The position numbers and the translations under genes were made by a program. From Flavobacteriaceae bacterium (GTDB lineage Bacteria; Bacteroidota; Bacteroidia; Flavobacteriales; Flavobacteriaceae), in contig CANGFO010000005.1 of assembly GCA_947453195.1 (NCBI GenBank), positions 1 through 64,000 on the forward strand: a DNA stretch of 64,000 nt, read 5' to 3'. Below are positions 1 through 8,894 of this stretch, one piece after another. A model generated the notes under the pieces. It had not been told where the DNA came from, ran no database searches, and saw nothing but the letters and a program-made list of their open reading frames with translations. Position 1 is the first letter of the stretch, and every line of letters begins with the position of its first letter.

Positions 1-1440
1 AATTTCTGTATATAGTGATGCGTATACAACCAATGTTGGAACTAATTACAACCCATTCTGGGGACAATCTGGTTCAGTGAATACAACTTACAGCCCAACT
101 GGTTCTGGAAGTAATTATGCAATGGCATATACAAACTTCAATTATCAAGGTACTGAAACTAGTACTCAAAATGCTGCTTCAATGGACTATGTTCACATTG
201 ATGTTTGGACTGCTAATGCTACGGTATTAAAATTCTCTCCAATTAACAATGGTACTGGTGCTGCTGAATTTTTGGTTAATGTACCATTAGTAAATGCTGG
301 ATGGAGTAGTGTTGATTTGCCTAAAAGTGCCTTTGTAGGTATGAATTGGGATTCCATTATCCAAATTAAATTTGATTGTCAAGCTGGAGTTTCACCTTCT
401 ACTATTTATTTGGATAACATCTATTTCTGGAAAACTTCTTCGCTTCCATTAACTGCACCAAATACAAATGCTCCAACACCTACTCATGCTTCTGCAGATG
501 TAATTTCTGTATATAGTGATGCGTATACAACCAATGTTGGAACTAATTACAACCCATTCTGGGGACAATCTGGTTCAGTGAATACAACTTACAGCCCAAC
601 TGGTTCTGGAAGTAATTATGCAATGGCATATACTAACTTCAATTATCAAGGTACTGAAACTAGTACTCAAAATGCTGCTTCAATGGACTATGTTCACATT
701 GATGTTTGGACTGCTAATGCTACAGTTTTAAAATTTTCACCTATTAACAATGGAACTGGAGCTGCTGAATATCTTGTAGATGTACCACTTGTTACTGGTG
801 GATGGAGTAGTGTTGATTTACCAAAAAGTGCCTTTGTAGGTATGAACTGGGATTCTATTATTCAAATTAAATTTGATGGTCAAGCAGGAGTTTCTCCTTC
901 CACCATTTATTTAGATAACATTTATTTCTGGAAAACTGCTTCACTTCCATTAACTGCACCGATCACTAATGCACCAACACCAACTCACGCTCAAGTAGAT
1001 GTAATTTCTATTTATAGTGATGCATACACTAATATAGCTACTGATTATAATCCAAACTGGGGACAATCAGGTTCTGTAAATACAACTTACAGCCCAACGG
1101 GTTCTGGAAGTAATTATGCTTTGGCCTATACTAACTTCAATTATCAAGGTACTTATATGCCGCAAACCAATGCGGTAAATATGGAGTACTTACATATTGA
1201 TATTTGGACTTCAACTGCAACTTCTGTTAAAGTGTCTCCAATTAATAATGGTACTGGTGTTGGAGAATACTTAGTAAATATCCCATTAGTAAATAGCGGA
1301 TGGAGTAGTGTGGATATCCCAAAAAGTGACTTTGTTGGAATGACATGGGATTCCGTATTTCAATTAAAATTAGACGGACAATCAGGTGTTTCTCCTTCTA
1401 CAATTTATTTAGATAATATCTATTTCTGGAAAACGGCTGC
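1..1440 (+). repeat. Three tandem in-frame repeats, period 501 bp (167 aa)
   Basis: aatttctgtatatagtgatgcg at 1 and 502 and aatttctatttatagtgatgca at 1003; each unit ends in STIYLDNIYFWKT. Confidence 0.93.
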
Positions 1441-2476
1441 ACCAACTGGAACCCCAACAATTGGAAACTTTATTGTTCCAGCTAAAAATACTGGTGATGC
1501 ACCATTTGTATTAACAGATCCAACAAGTAATAGTTCAGGTGCTTTTTCTTATTCAAGTAGCAATTTAGCTGTAGCAACTATTTCTGGAAACGTGGTAACG
1601 GTTGTAGGTCCTGGGGTATCTATTATTACAGCAACACAAGCGGCGGCTGCTCCTTATATTTCAGGAAGTGTTACTGCAAACTTAGTGGTTACTCAGGTGC
1701 CTTTAGTAGCTGCACCAACACCACCAGCAAGAAACTCTTGGGATGTTATATCTTTATTCAGTAATGCTTATTCTGATATTACTATTTCTGACTGGGCTGC
1801 TGGTTTAGGATGGGGAGGATTAGCACCAATTACTGATCTTCAAATTGCAGGAAATGATACTAAGAAAATTGCTTTTGGTAATTTTATTGGAGTTGATTTT
1901 GGAGCAGGTCATCATATTGATGCTACGAATATGACAGATTTCCATATGGATTTTTGGATTCCTAGTGCAACTGATTTAGTTGGAAAAGTATTGAATCCTA
2001 AATTCTCAGCTTGGACTTCAGATACTTCTGGAGAAACTTCTAGTTTCTTATTAACTTACCTTCCTTCAGTAAATGGAACTTGGGCTTCAATTGACGCACC
2101 AATATCTACATTCACTTCAGGTAACAGTAATCCAAATATTAGAAATAACGTTGCTCAATTTTTAGTTTCATCTAATTTAGGAACTATTTATGTAGATAAT
2201 ATCTATTTATACAGAGCACCTACTGCTACTACGGATACATTCAATACTTCTAATGTGAGATTATATCCTAATCCAACTTCAACTAGTTTAACTATTGAGG
2301 CTAAGGAAGCTATCGAAAGTATTGCAATCTATAATGTTTTAGGTCAACAAGTTATTAGTAAAAATCCAATGTCAAATACGATGACTATGGATGTTTCTAA
2401 TCTTGAAAATGGGCTTTATTTTGTAAATAGCACAATAGATGGTAAAACATCAACAACAAAATTCATTAAAAATTAA
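1..2476 (+). CDS. T9SS-sorted multi-modular surface protein (5' truncated): three tandem 167-aa modules, Big-like domain, divergent fourth module, type A sorting domain
   Basis: Frame is open from base 2 (ISVYSDAYT...). Modules start at about 1, 502 and 1003 (501-bp period). C-terminus VRLYPNPTSTSLTIEAKE...LENGLYFVNSTIDGKTSTTKFIKN is a typical T9SS CTD. Confidence 0.85.
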   Translation, partial: ISVYSDAYTTNVGTNYNPFWGQSGSVNTTYSPTGSGSNYAMAYTNFNYQGTETSTQNAASMDYVHIDVWTANATVLKFSPINNGTGAAEFLVNVPLVNAGWSSVDLPKSAFVGMNWDSIIQIKFDCQAGVSPSTIYLDNIYFWKTSSLPLTAPNTNAPTPTHASADVISVYSDAYTTNVGTNYNPFWGQSGSVNTTYSPTGSGSNYAMAYTNFNYQGTETSTQNAASMDYVHIDVWTANATVLKFSPINNGTGAAEYLVDVPLVTGGWSSVDLPKSAFVGMNWDSIIQIKFDGQAGVSPSTIYLDNIYFWKTASLPLTAPITNAPTPTHAQVDVISIYSDAYTNIATDYNPNWGQSGSVNTTYSPTGSGSNYALAYTNFNYQGTYMPQTNAVNMEYLHIDIWTSTATSVKVSPINNGTGVGEYLVNIPLVNSGWSSVDIPKSDFVGMTWDSVFQLKLDGQSGVSPSTIYLDNIYFWKTAAPTGTPTIGNFIVPAKNTGDAPFVLTDPTSNSSGAFSYSSSNLAVATISGNVVTVVGPGVSIITATQAAAAPYISGSVTANLVVTQVPLVAAPTPPARNSWDVISLFSNAYSDITISDWAAGLGWGGLAPITDLQIAGNDTKKIAFGNFIGVDFGAGHHIDATNMTDFHMDFWIPSATDLVGKVLNPKFSAWTSDTSGETSSFLLTYLPSVNGTWASIDAPISTFTSGNSNPNIRNNVAQFLVSSNLGTIYVDNIYLYRAPTATTDTFNTSNVRLYPNPTSTSLTIEAKEAIESIAIYNVLGQQVISKNPMSNTMTMDVSNLENGLYFVNSTIDGKTSTTKFIKN

Positions 2477-2498
2477 GTTAAGTTAAGTTTTTGTTATT

Positions 2499-2530
2499 TA
2501 AAGCACGTTATTTTATAACGTGCTTTTTTT
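2499..2530 (+). terminator. Rho-independent terminator after the surface protein
   Basis: aaagcacgttat-ttt-ataacgtgctttttttt: long perfect stem plus T run. Confidence 0.9.
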
Positions 2531-2602
2531 TGTTTTACTATTTGATATTTGTCAATATTGTATATCTTTAGTGCTGATAAATTTTAAATAATAAACAAAA
2601 AA

Positions 2603-5422
2603 ATGCCCAAAATATTTTGTTTTAGAAAAGTATCCTTTCTTATTTTATTAATTTCATTTTTTGGATTTTCGCAAGAATTACCCCCAATTGTAAAATTCAA
2701 TCCGGTAACTTATAATGCCGGAAATCAAAACTGGATGGTTTCTCAAGATAAAAACCACCTCCTTTATTTTGCAAATAATGAAGGCTTATTAGAATATAAT
2801 GGTACTTCTTGGACTCTATATAAATCTCCAAATGAAACAATCATTAGATCTGTAAAAGCAATTGATGATTTGTTATATACTGGAAGTTACATGGAATTTG
2901 GGTATTGGAAAAGAGGCTCTAATGGAAGATTGAGTTATGTTTCATTAAGCAAGAGCATTAAAAATAAAATTATCGATGACGAACAATTTTGGAATATTGT
3001 AAACTTTGACAAATATGTTATTTTCCAATCCTTAAATAGAATTTATATTTATGATTTGGAGGCTAAAAAATTTAATATAATTACTCCAAAAAATAGTATC
3101 ACTAAGGTATTTAAAACCGAAAATGCAATTTATTTTCAAGTTTTTAATGAAGGATTGTTTGAAATCGAAAATGGTAGAAGCAAATTGGTTTCTAATGATA
3201 TTGCTTTTAAGAATAATAAAATTGTAAATGTATTTTCAGAAATAAACGGATTAATTATTCATACTCAAACTAATGGTTTTTATAAATTAACTAATTCTGT
3301 TGTTTCAAAATATAATACTTCTGCTGATTCCGAATTAATTCATGCGAGTAGTTACAGTAGTTGCCAATTACGAAATGGAAATTTTGCAATAGGTACAATT
3401 TCAGATGGAATTTATATTGTTTCAAAATCAGGAAAGCTAGATTATCATATTTCGCAAACCAATGGTTTGAGCAATAATACGGTTCTTTCATTATTTGAAG
3501 ATTACGATAAAAATTTATGGATTGGCCTTGATAATGGAATAAATTGTATCAATCTTCAATCTCCAATTAAAAGTTTTTTAGATGAATCAGGTAAATTAGG
3601 AACAGTATACGCCTCTGTTTTATATCAGGGTATTCTTTATGTAGGGACTAATCAGGGATTGTTTTATAAGTCAAATAATAGTTCTGATACCTTCCAGCTT
3701 GTGAGTGGTACAAAAGGTCAGGTTTGGTCTTTATTTGTATATCAAGGAACACTTTTTTGCGGCCACGATTCGGGTACTTTTGTTATAAATGGCGCTGCAG
3801 CCAAATGTATTTTTAATCAATCTGGAACTTGGAAGTTTCAAAGCATTTCAAATACTAATTTATTGCTTCAAGGAAATTATTATGGAATTTCAGTTTTGCA
3901 AAAAACCAATAATCAATGGGTTTTTAGGAATAAAATTACTGGCTTTGATTACTCATCAAAATACTTTGAATTAAATTCAAAAAATGAAATTTATGTGAGC
4001 CATGAGTACAAAGGAATATTTAAGTTTACTATAGGAAAAGACTTTTCTAAAGCTTTTAAAGTAGTAAAATTAACAGCCCCAACAAAAGGTAAAAACGCAA
4101 GTTTGATTAAATATAATAACGCAATATATTATGCTTATAAAGAGGGCGTTTTCAAGTTAAATGATTCTAAAAATGTTTTTGAAAAAGATGTCATATTAAG
4201 TAAAGTATTTACAAATGACGAGTTTACTTCGGGTAAAATGATTGTAGATCAATCAAATAAAATATGGTTCTTTTCTAAGCATTACATCTATTATTTTTAT
4301 AGAAATAAATTCAACTATGAACTGAAGCAAAACGCTATTCCTATTCCTTCTAAGTTTACTAATGCACTAACGGGGTATGAGAATATTACTCAACTTAACG
4401 ATTATAGTTATTTAATTGGAACAACAGATGGATATAATACCATAAACATCAATGACCTTAGTTTTAAAAATTATAAGGTTTTTATTTCTTCAGTTAGTGT
4501 CAATAAACTAAATGAAAAATCGAGTTACTTTTCTATTAATGATGAAGTTGAGTTAAAGCATGATGAAAACAATATCACAATTAACTTTTCGGTAGCACAA
4601 TTTAATAAATATATAGCTGCTGAATACCAATACAAATTAGAAGGTTTTCAAGATAATTGGAGCCAATGGAGTAATAAACCATCGGTTAATTTCAAAAATT
4701 TATCATCAGGGGAATATAAATTCGTTGTTAGATCAAAAATTGCAAATACCACTTTAGAAAACACTGCTGTTTATAATTTTACAATATTAAAACCTTGGTA
4801 TTTTACAAATTTAGCGCTGTTTGTTTATTTAATAGGATTGATATATCTCGGCTATTGGATTAATAAAAGATATCAAAATTACTACCACCAGCAAAGAGCA
4901 AAACTTATTGAAGAAAACAATTTACTTTTAGAAATAAAAGAATTAGAAAACGAGCAACAATTAATGAAGCTTCGCAATGATCAATTGTCTATGGATGTTG
5001 ACGCCAAGAACAAAGAGTTGGCCGTTTCTACAATGAGTCTTATTAAAAAAGATGAACTTCTCTCGCTTATTAAAGAAGACTTGAAGAAAACAGCCGATGA
5101 AGAAAATAAAAACACTAGCATAAAATCGGTGATTACTACAATCACAAAAAACATAAATAACGAAGATTCCTGGAATGTTTTTAAAGATGCCTTTGATACT
5201 GTAGATAAAGACTTTTTGAAAAAACTTAAAAGCATGCATCAATCACTTACTCCTAATGATCTGAGACTTTGTGCCTATTTAAGATTGAATCTTTCTTCTA
5301 AAGAAATAGCACCTTTACTTAATATTTCTGTTCGAAGTGTAGAGATAAAGCGATATCGTTTGCGTAAAAAGATGAATTTGAGCCACGAAAACGGTTTAGC
5401 TGAGTATATTTTGTCTATTTAA
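2603..5422 (+). CDS. SusR-like transmembrane regulator: beta-propeller (Reg_prop), Y_Y_Y domain, TM helix, coiled coil, LuxR-type HTH; no histidine kinase
   Basis: LFEDYDKNLWIGLDNGINCINL propeller repeat; YKLEGFQDNWSQWS...GEYKFVVRSK Y_Y_Y; TM WYFTNLALFVYLIGLIYLGYWI; C-terminal SSKEIAPLLNISVRSVEIKRYRLRKKMNL HTH. Confidence 0.85.
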   Translation: MPKIFCFRKVSFLILLISFFGFSQELPPIVKFNPVTYNAGNQNWMVSQDKNHLLYFANNEGLLEYNGTSWTLYKSPNETIIRSVKAIDDLLYTGSYMEFGYWKRGSNGRLSYVSLSKSIKNKIIDDEQFWNIVNFDKYVIFQSLNRIYIYDLEAKKFNIITPKNSITKVFKTENAIYFQVFNEGLFEIENGRSKLVSNDIAFKNNKIVNVFSEINGLIIHTQTNGFYKLTNSVVSKYNTSADSELIHASSYSSCQLRNGNFAIGTISDGIYIVSKSGKLDYHISQTNGLSNNTVLSLFEDYDKNLWIGLDNGINCINLQSPIKSFLDESGKLGTVYASVLYQGILYVGTNQGLFYKSNNSSDTFQLVSGTKGQVWSLFVYQGTLFCGHDSGTFVINGAAAKCIFNQSGTWKFQSISNTNLLLQGNYYGISVLQKTNNQWVFRNKITGFDYSSKYFELNSKNEIYVSHEYKGIFKFTIGKDFSKAFKVVKLTAPTKGKNASLIKYNNAIYYAYKEGVFKLNDSKNVFEKDVILSKVFTNDEFTSGKMIVDQSNKIWFFSKHYIYYFYRNKFNYELKQNAIPIPSKFTNALTGYENITQLNDYSYLIGTTDGYNTININDLSFKNYKVFISSVSVNKLNEKSSYFSINDEVELKHDENNITINFSVAQFNKYIAAEYQYKLEGFQDNWSQWSNKPSVNFKNLSSGEYKFVVRSKIANTTLENTAVYNFTILKPWYFTNLALFVYLIGLIYLGYWINKRYQNYYHQQRAKLIEENNLLLEIKELENEQQLMKLRNDQLSMDVDAKNKELAVSTMSLIKKDELLSLIKEDLKKTADEENKNTSIKSVITTITKNINNEDSWNVFKDAFDTVDKDFLKKLKSMHQSLTPNDLRLCAYLRLNLSSKEIAPLLNISVRSVEIKRYRLRKKMNLSHENGLAEYILSI

Positions 5423-5749
5423 ATGGTTGCTTTTTATAGGTTTATACCTATACATAAGTACATCATTTTACATGTTTATTTTTGATAAATTAGTTTGTAT
5501 GCTCAGAGTATTTATTTGTAATTGCTTAAAAATCAATTATATAAATCGAATTTACTTCTGTAATGTTGTATAGTGTCTTTTGTATGAATTTTGTTGTATT
5601 TATTTTTACAAATATTAGCAGGATATAAAATACTTTTATACTAATTTTAAAAATTAATTATTGATTTTAATCAAAAGAATTATTCTTAAAAAAATTAATA
5701 ACCAAACCTAAATTATTTGAACATCAAACAACAAATTAAGCCTAGCCTT

Positions 5750-8700
5750 ATGAAAAAAATTATTTTTTTACTTACGCTTTTTATTTACTCCTCTGCTATT
5801 TATTCTCAAGCAGATAGAGTAGAGGTAGAAAAGAGTAATTCAGGATTTAAATTGAAAGTCAACGGAAATGACTTTATTATTAATGGAATGAATTGGGATT
5901 ATTACCCAATTGGAACTAACTATTCTTATAGTTTGTGGAAACAATCTGATGAAGTAATCAAGGCAGCCTTAGATACTGAGATGGGCTTGTTGAAAAATAT
6001 GGGAGTTAATACCATTAGACAATATACCGGAATTCAGCCTAAATGGATTACATATATCTATCAAAAATATGGAATATATACCGTAATAAATCATTCTTTT
6101 GGTAGATACGGACTGACCTTAAATGGAACCTGGGTTCCTAATACAGATTATTCCAATTCGCTTACTCAAGAAATGTTGCTTAAAGAAACTAAAGAGTTGG
6201 TGGCGGAATATAAAAACACTCCTGGGTTGTTATTGTTTCTTTTAGGAAATGAAAACAATTATGGTTTGTTTTGGGATGGAGCAGAATCTGAAAATATTCC
6301 GATGGAAGATAGAAAATCTACGGTAAGAGCTAAAGTAATGTATAAATTATTTAATGATGCAGCTCTAGGAATGAAAAAAATAGATACGACTCACCCAATA
6401 GCTATTTGTAATGGTGACTTACTGTTTTTAGATATTATTGCTAAAGAATGTAAAGACATCGATGTAATTGGAACAAACATGTACCGTGGTGTTTCATTTA
6501 CAGATGCTTTTCAAAAAGTGAAAGAAAAAATCGACAGACCATTAATGTTTACTGAGTTTGGAGCCGATTCATTTAATACTATCGACAATGCTGAAGATCA
6601 AAAATCACAAGCGTATTATTTAGTAAATAACTGGAAAGAAATTTATGAAAATGCTGCCGGAATGGGTAAAACAGGAATTTCTATTGGAGGGTTTACCTTT
6701 CAATTTAGCGATGGATGGTGGAAATTCGGACAAACAAAGAACCTAGATATTCACGATAACAATGCATCATGGTCTAATGGGGGGTATCAATCGGATTTTC
6801 AAAATGGGGAAAACAACATGAATGAAGAATGGTTTGGTATATGTGCAAAAGGACCAACTAATTCAAGAGGATTATATAATTTATATCCACGTGCTGCTTA
6901 TTATGCATTAAAAGAAGCCCACAATATTAATCCATACGAAATTGGAACAACTGCCGAAAGCATTGAAAAATATTTTGGTAAAATCCAATTAATGGATGCA
7001 GTATTAAAAGCAAGAGGAGACAAAGCGGCATTAGGTTCAAACGATACCGATATGTTAAAAGTGAGCAACCTAAGAGCTGAGTTTACAACATTCAATACTG
7101 GAGGAAGTTTAATTACAACTCCAAAAACGGCAGATCCAACTTCAACATCTTATCCTAATAAATTAGGTTTTGATCACATGCAATCCTACTATGTAGGTGT
7201 AGAAGGTAATCCAGCACCAAACATGAAAGCCAATGTAAATGTAAATATATTGGGTCATGTTGCAGAAAATCCAATAAATGAAATTTTCTACGAAAACAGA
7301 GGTAGAACTCAAAATGTAAAAATTGAAAACGGAGTAGTTACTCAAAGTGATGTTAATCGAGTTCAAATTTATAACGCATCCTACACATGGAACGAAAAAT
7401 ATTTTGATTTAAAAGGTTTTTATAGAACTGGTCATTACCATTGGGGATATGAAGGCGATTTCTTTGGGTTGTATCCAGAAGCAAATTACGGTCCAAATTT
7501 AGACCTATATAATGGAGAAACATCTGGTTTTGAATTTGAAGGAAAAAAAGGAATAGAAGGTCTTAAAGGTGCATTTGGTCCTCAATTATGGTGGGGAGCC
7601 AACCCAGCTTATTTATTGAAGTACAGTAGAAAAATTGGAAAAATAGATGCCACTGCGGTGTATCATGAAGATATTGCAGATGCTAATGCAGCAACAACTT
7701 CAATCGCTATACCACTACCTAAAACAAGAAGAGCGACTGTTTATTTTAAATCAAAAATTGGTAATTTAGGTTTAGAAGTTGGAGGTATTTGGGCAGGTCA
7801 ACCATTAAACGGAAGAGTTTTTCAATATGCAAAAGAATTGGACGGGGTTTACACTACGTATGATGATAAAATAACAGGAAAAGACAATTGGGGAGGTAAA
7901 GCAAAAATTACCTATAGAAACGGTCGTTTTAATATGTACACCCAAGGGGCTATTATGGGACTTGTTGCCAACGGTGGTGCAGATAACACAAAAACATTCA
8001 CAGGTTGGAAACTTAAAGATAGCGGAAGCGGAAATCAAACCAACTTCTTAGCTGGATTTACTTACAATATTGGAAACCTACAAATTGCACCAAACTTTTT
8101 ATGGCAAAAACCATTAGTTGGTGCTATGCCAAATGATATTAATGCGCCAGGAAGACTAAGAAACATTCAATCGGATCCATTCGTTGTTAGATCAAATCGC
8201 GAAACATTAGGAGGTGAGTTATTACTTACTTACGATCCAACGCCAGCAACTTGGTATTACGAATGGGATAATGATGTTGCAGAAGATGCAAAATTTGCCA
8301 TCAATGCTGATTTTGTTTTCCGTCATTTGCCAACCACTCAAGATGCTGCTATTGGTTTCTTAGTAAATCGTACCGCATTTGCTTTTCCAAATTCAACACC
8401 AGCGCACGATTTATGGGAAGTAAATTCAAGAATTGTATCCAAATTAACTCCCGATTTAGGCTTTATTACCAATATTTATTTTGGTAATACACAAGCAAAC
8501 GGAAGTAATTCAAGACTTATTGAAAGAATTGGTGGTGACGTTCGATTAATTTACAGAAAAGTAAAAGTAGTTACCTCGCTTAAATTGAATGACTGGGGAC
8601 CATATGATTACCACCGTGATTTTAACTTAACCTATCCTACACAGTTTTCATTAGATTTATCTACTTCTGTAGGAAAACCAAATTGGTTTATATTACCAAA

Positions 8701-8875
8701 TACTAAAATTGGAATCATGGGAACTTGGAGATCTTTAGATCAATATTCACCACGATTTTCACCAAATCAAACGGCAACATTATATGCAACACAGCCTATT
8801 ATAAGTCCAGTTGGATTTAATAACGGTTCAGAATGGGAAATTAGAACTTACGTTCATATCAACATCGGAAAATAA
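5750..8875 (+). CDS. Clan GH-A-like TIM-barrel glycosidase fused to a putative outer-membrane beta-barrel
   Basis: ATG at 5750 (track used TTG 5717). Signal peptide MKKIIFLLTLFIYSSAIYSQ; LLGNENNYGL (putative acid/base) and LMFTEFGAD (putative nucleophile); C-terminal ~580 aa of alternating aromatic/polar strands ending WEIRTYVHINIGK. Confidence 0.75.
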   Translation: MKKIIFLLTLFIYSSAIYSQADRVEVEKSNSGFKLKVNGNDFIINGMNWDYYPIGTNYSYSLWKQSDEVIKAALDTEMGLLKNMGVNTIRQYTGIQPKWITYIYQKYGIYTVINHSFGRYGLTLNGTWVPNTDYSNSLTQEMLLKETKELVAEYKNTPGLLLFLLGNENNYGLFWDGAESENIPMEDRKSTVRAKVMYKLFNDAALGMKKIDTTHPIAICNGDLLFLDIIAKECKDIDVIGTNMYRGVSFTDAFQKVKEKIDRPLMFTEFGADSFNTIDNAEDQKSQAYYLVNNWKEIYENAAGMGKTGISIGGFTFQFSDGWWKFGQTKNLDIHDNNASWSNGGYQSDFQNGENNMNEEWFGICAKGPTNSRGLYNLYPRAAYYALKEAHNINPYEIGTTAESIEKYFGKIQLMDAVLKARGDKAALGSNDTDMLKVSNLRAEFTTFNTGGSLITTPKTADPTSTSYPNKLGFDHMQSYYVGVEGNPAPNMKANVNVNILGHVAENPINEIFYENRGRTQNVKIENGVVTQSDVNRVQIYNASYTWNEKYFDLKGFYRTGHYHWGYEGDFFGLYPEANYGPNLDLYNGETSGFEFEGKKGIEGLKGAFGPQLWWGANPAYLLKYSRKIGKIDATAVYHEDIADANAATTSIAIPLPKTRRATVYFKSKIGNLGLEVGGIWAGQPLNGRVFQYAKELDGVYTTYDDKITGKDNWGGKAKITYRNGRFNMYTQGAIMGLVANGGADNTKTFTGWKLKDSGSGNQTNFLAGFTYNIGNLQIAPNFLWQKPLVGAMPNDINAPGRLRNIQSDPFVVRSNRETLGGELLLTYDPTPATWYYEWDNDVAEDAKFAINADFVFRHLPTTQDAAIGFLVNRTAFAFPNSTPAHDLWEVNSRIVSKLTPDLGFITNIYFGNTQANGSNSRLIERIGGDVRLIYRKVKVVTSLKLNDWGPYDYHRDFNLTYPTQFSLDLSTSVGKPNWFILPNTKIGIMGTWRSLDQYSPRFSPNQTATLYATQPIISPVGFNNGSEWEIRTYVHINIGK

Positions 8876-8894
8876 TTATTTAATAAAAGATAAT

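Noticed and set aside
1-1440. Tandem repeats considered as CRISPR or VNTR
   Set aside because: Units are 501 bp, in frame and protein coding, without spacer-repeat structure.
3291-5242. Antisense/nested ORFs in the regulator (3291..3491, 3789..3974, 4961..5242, 4981..5235)
   Set aside because: Lie fully inside a well-supported CDS, with no recognisable domains; expected by chance in six-frame translation.
6901-8038. Minus-strand ORFs inside the hydrolase-barrel fusion
   Set aside because: Shadow ORFs opposite a strong coding frame.
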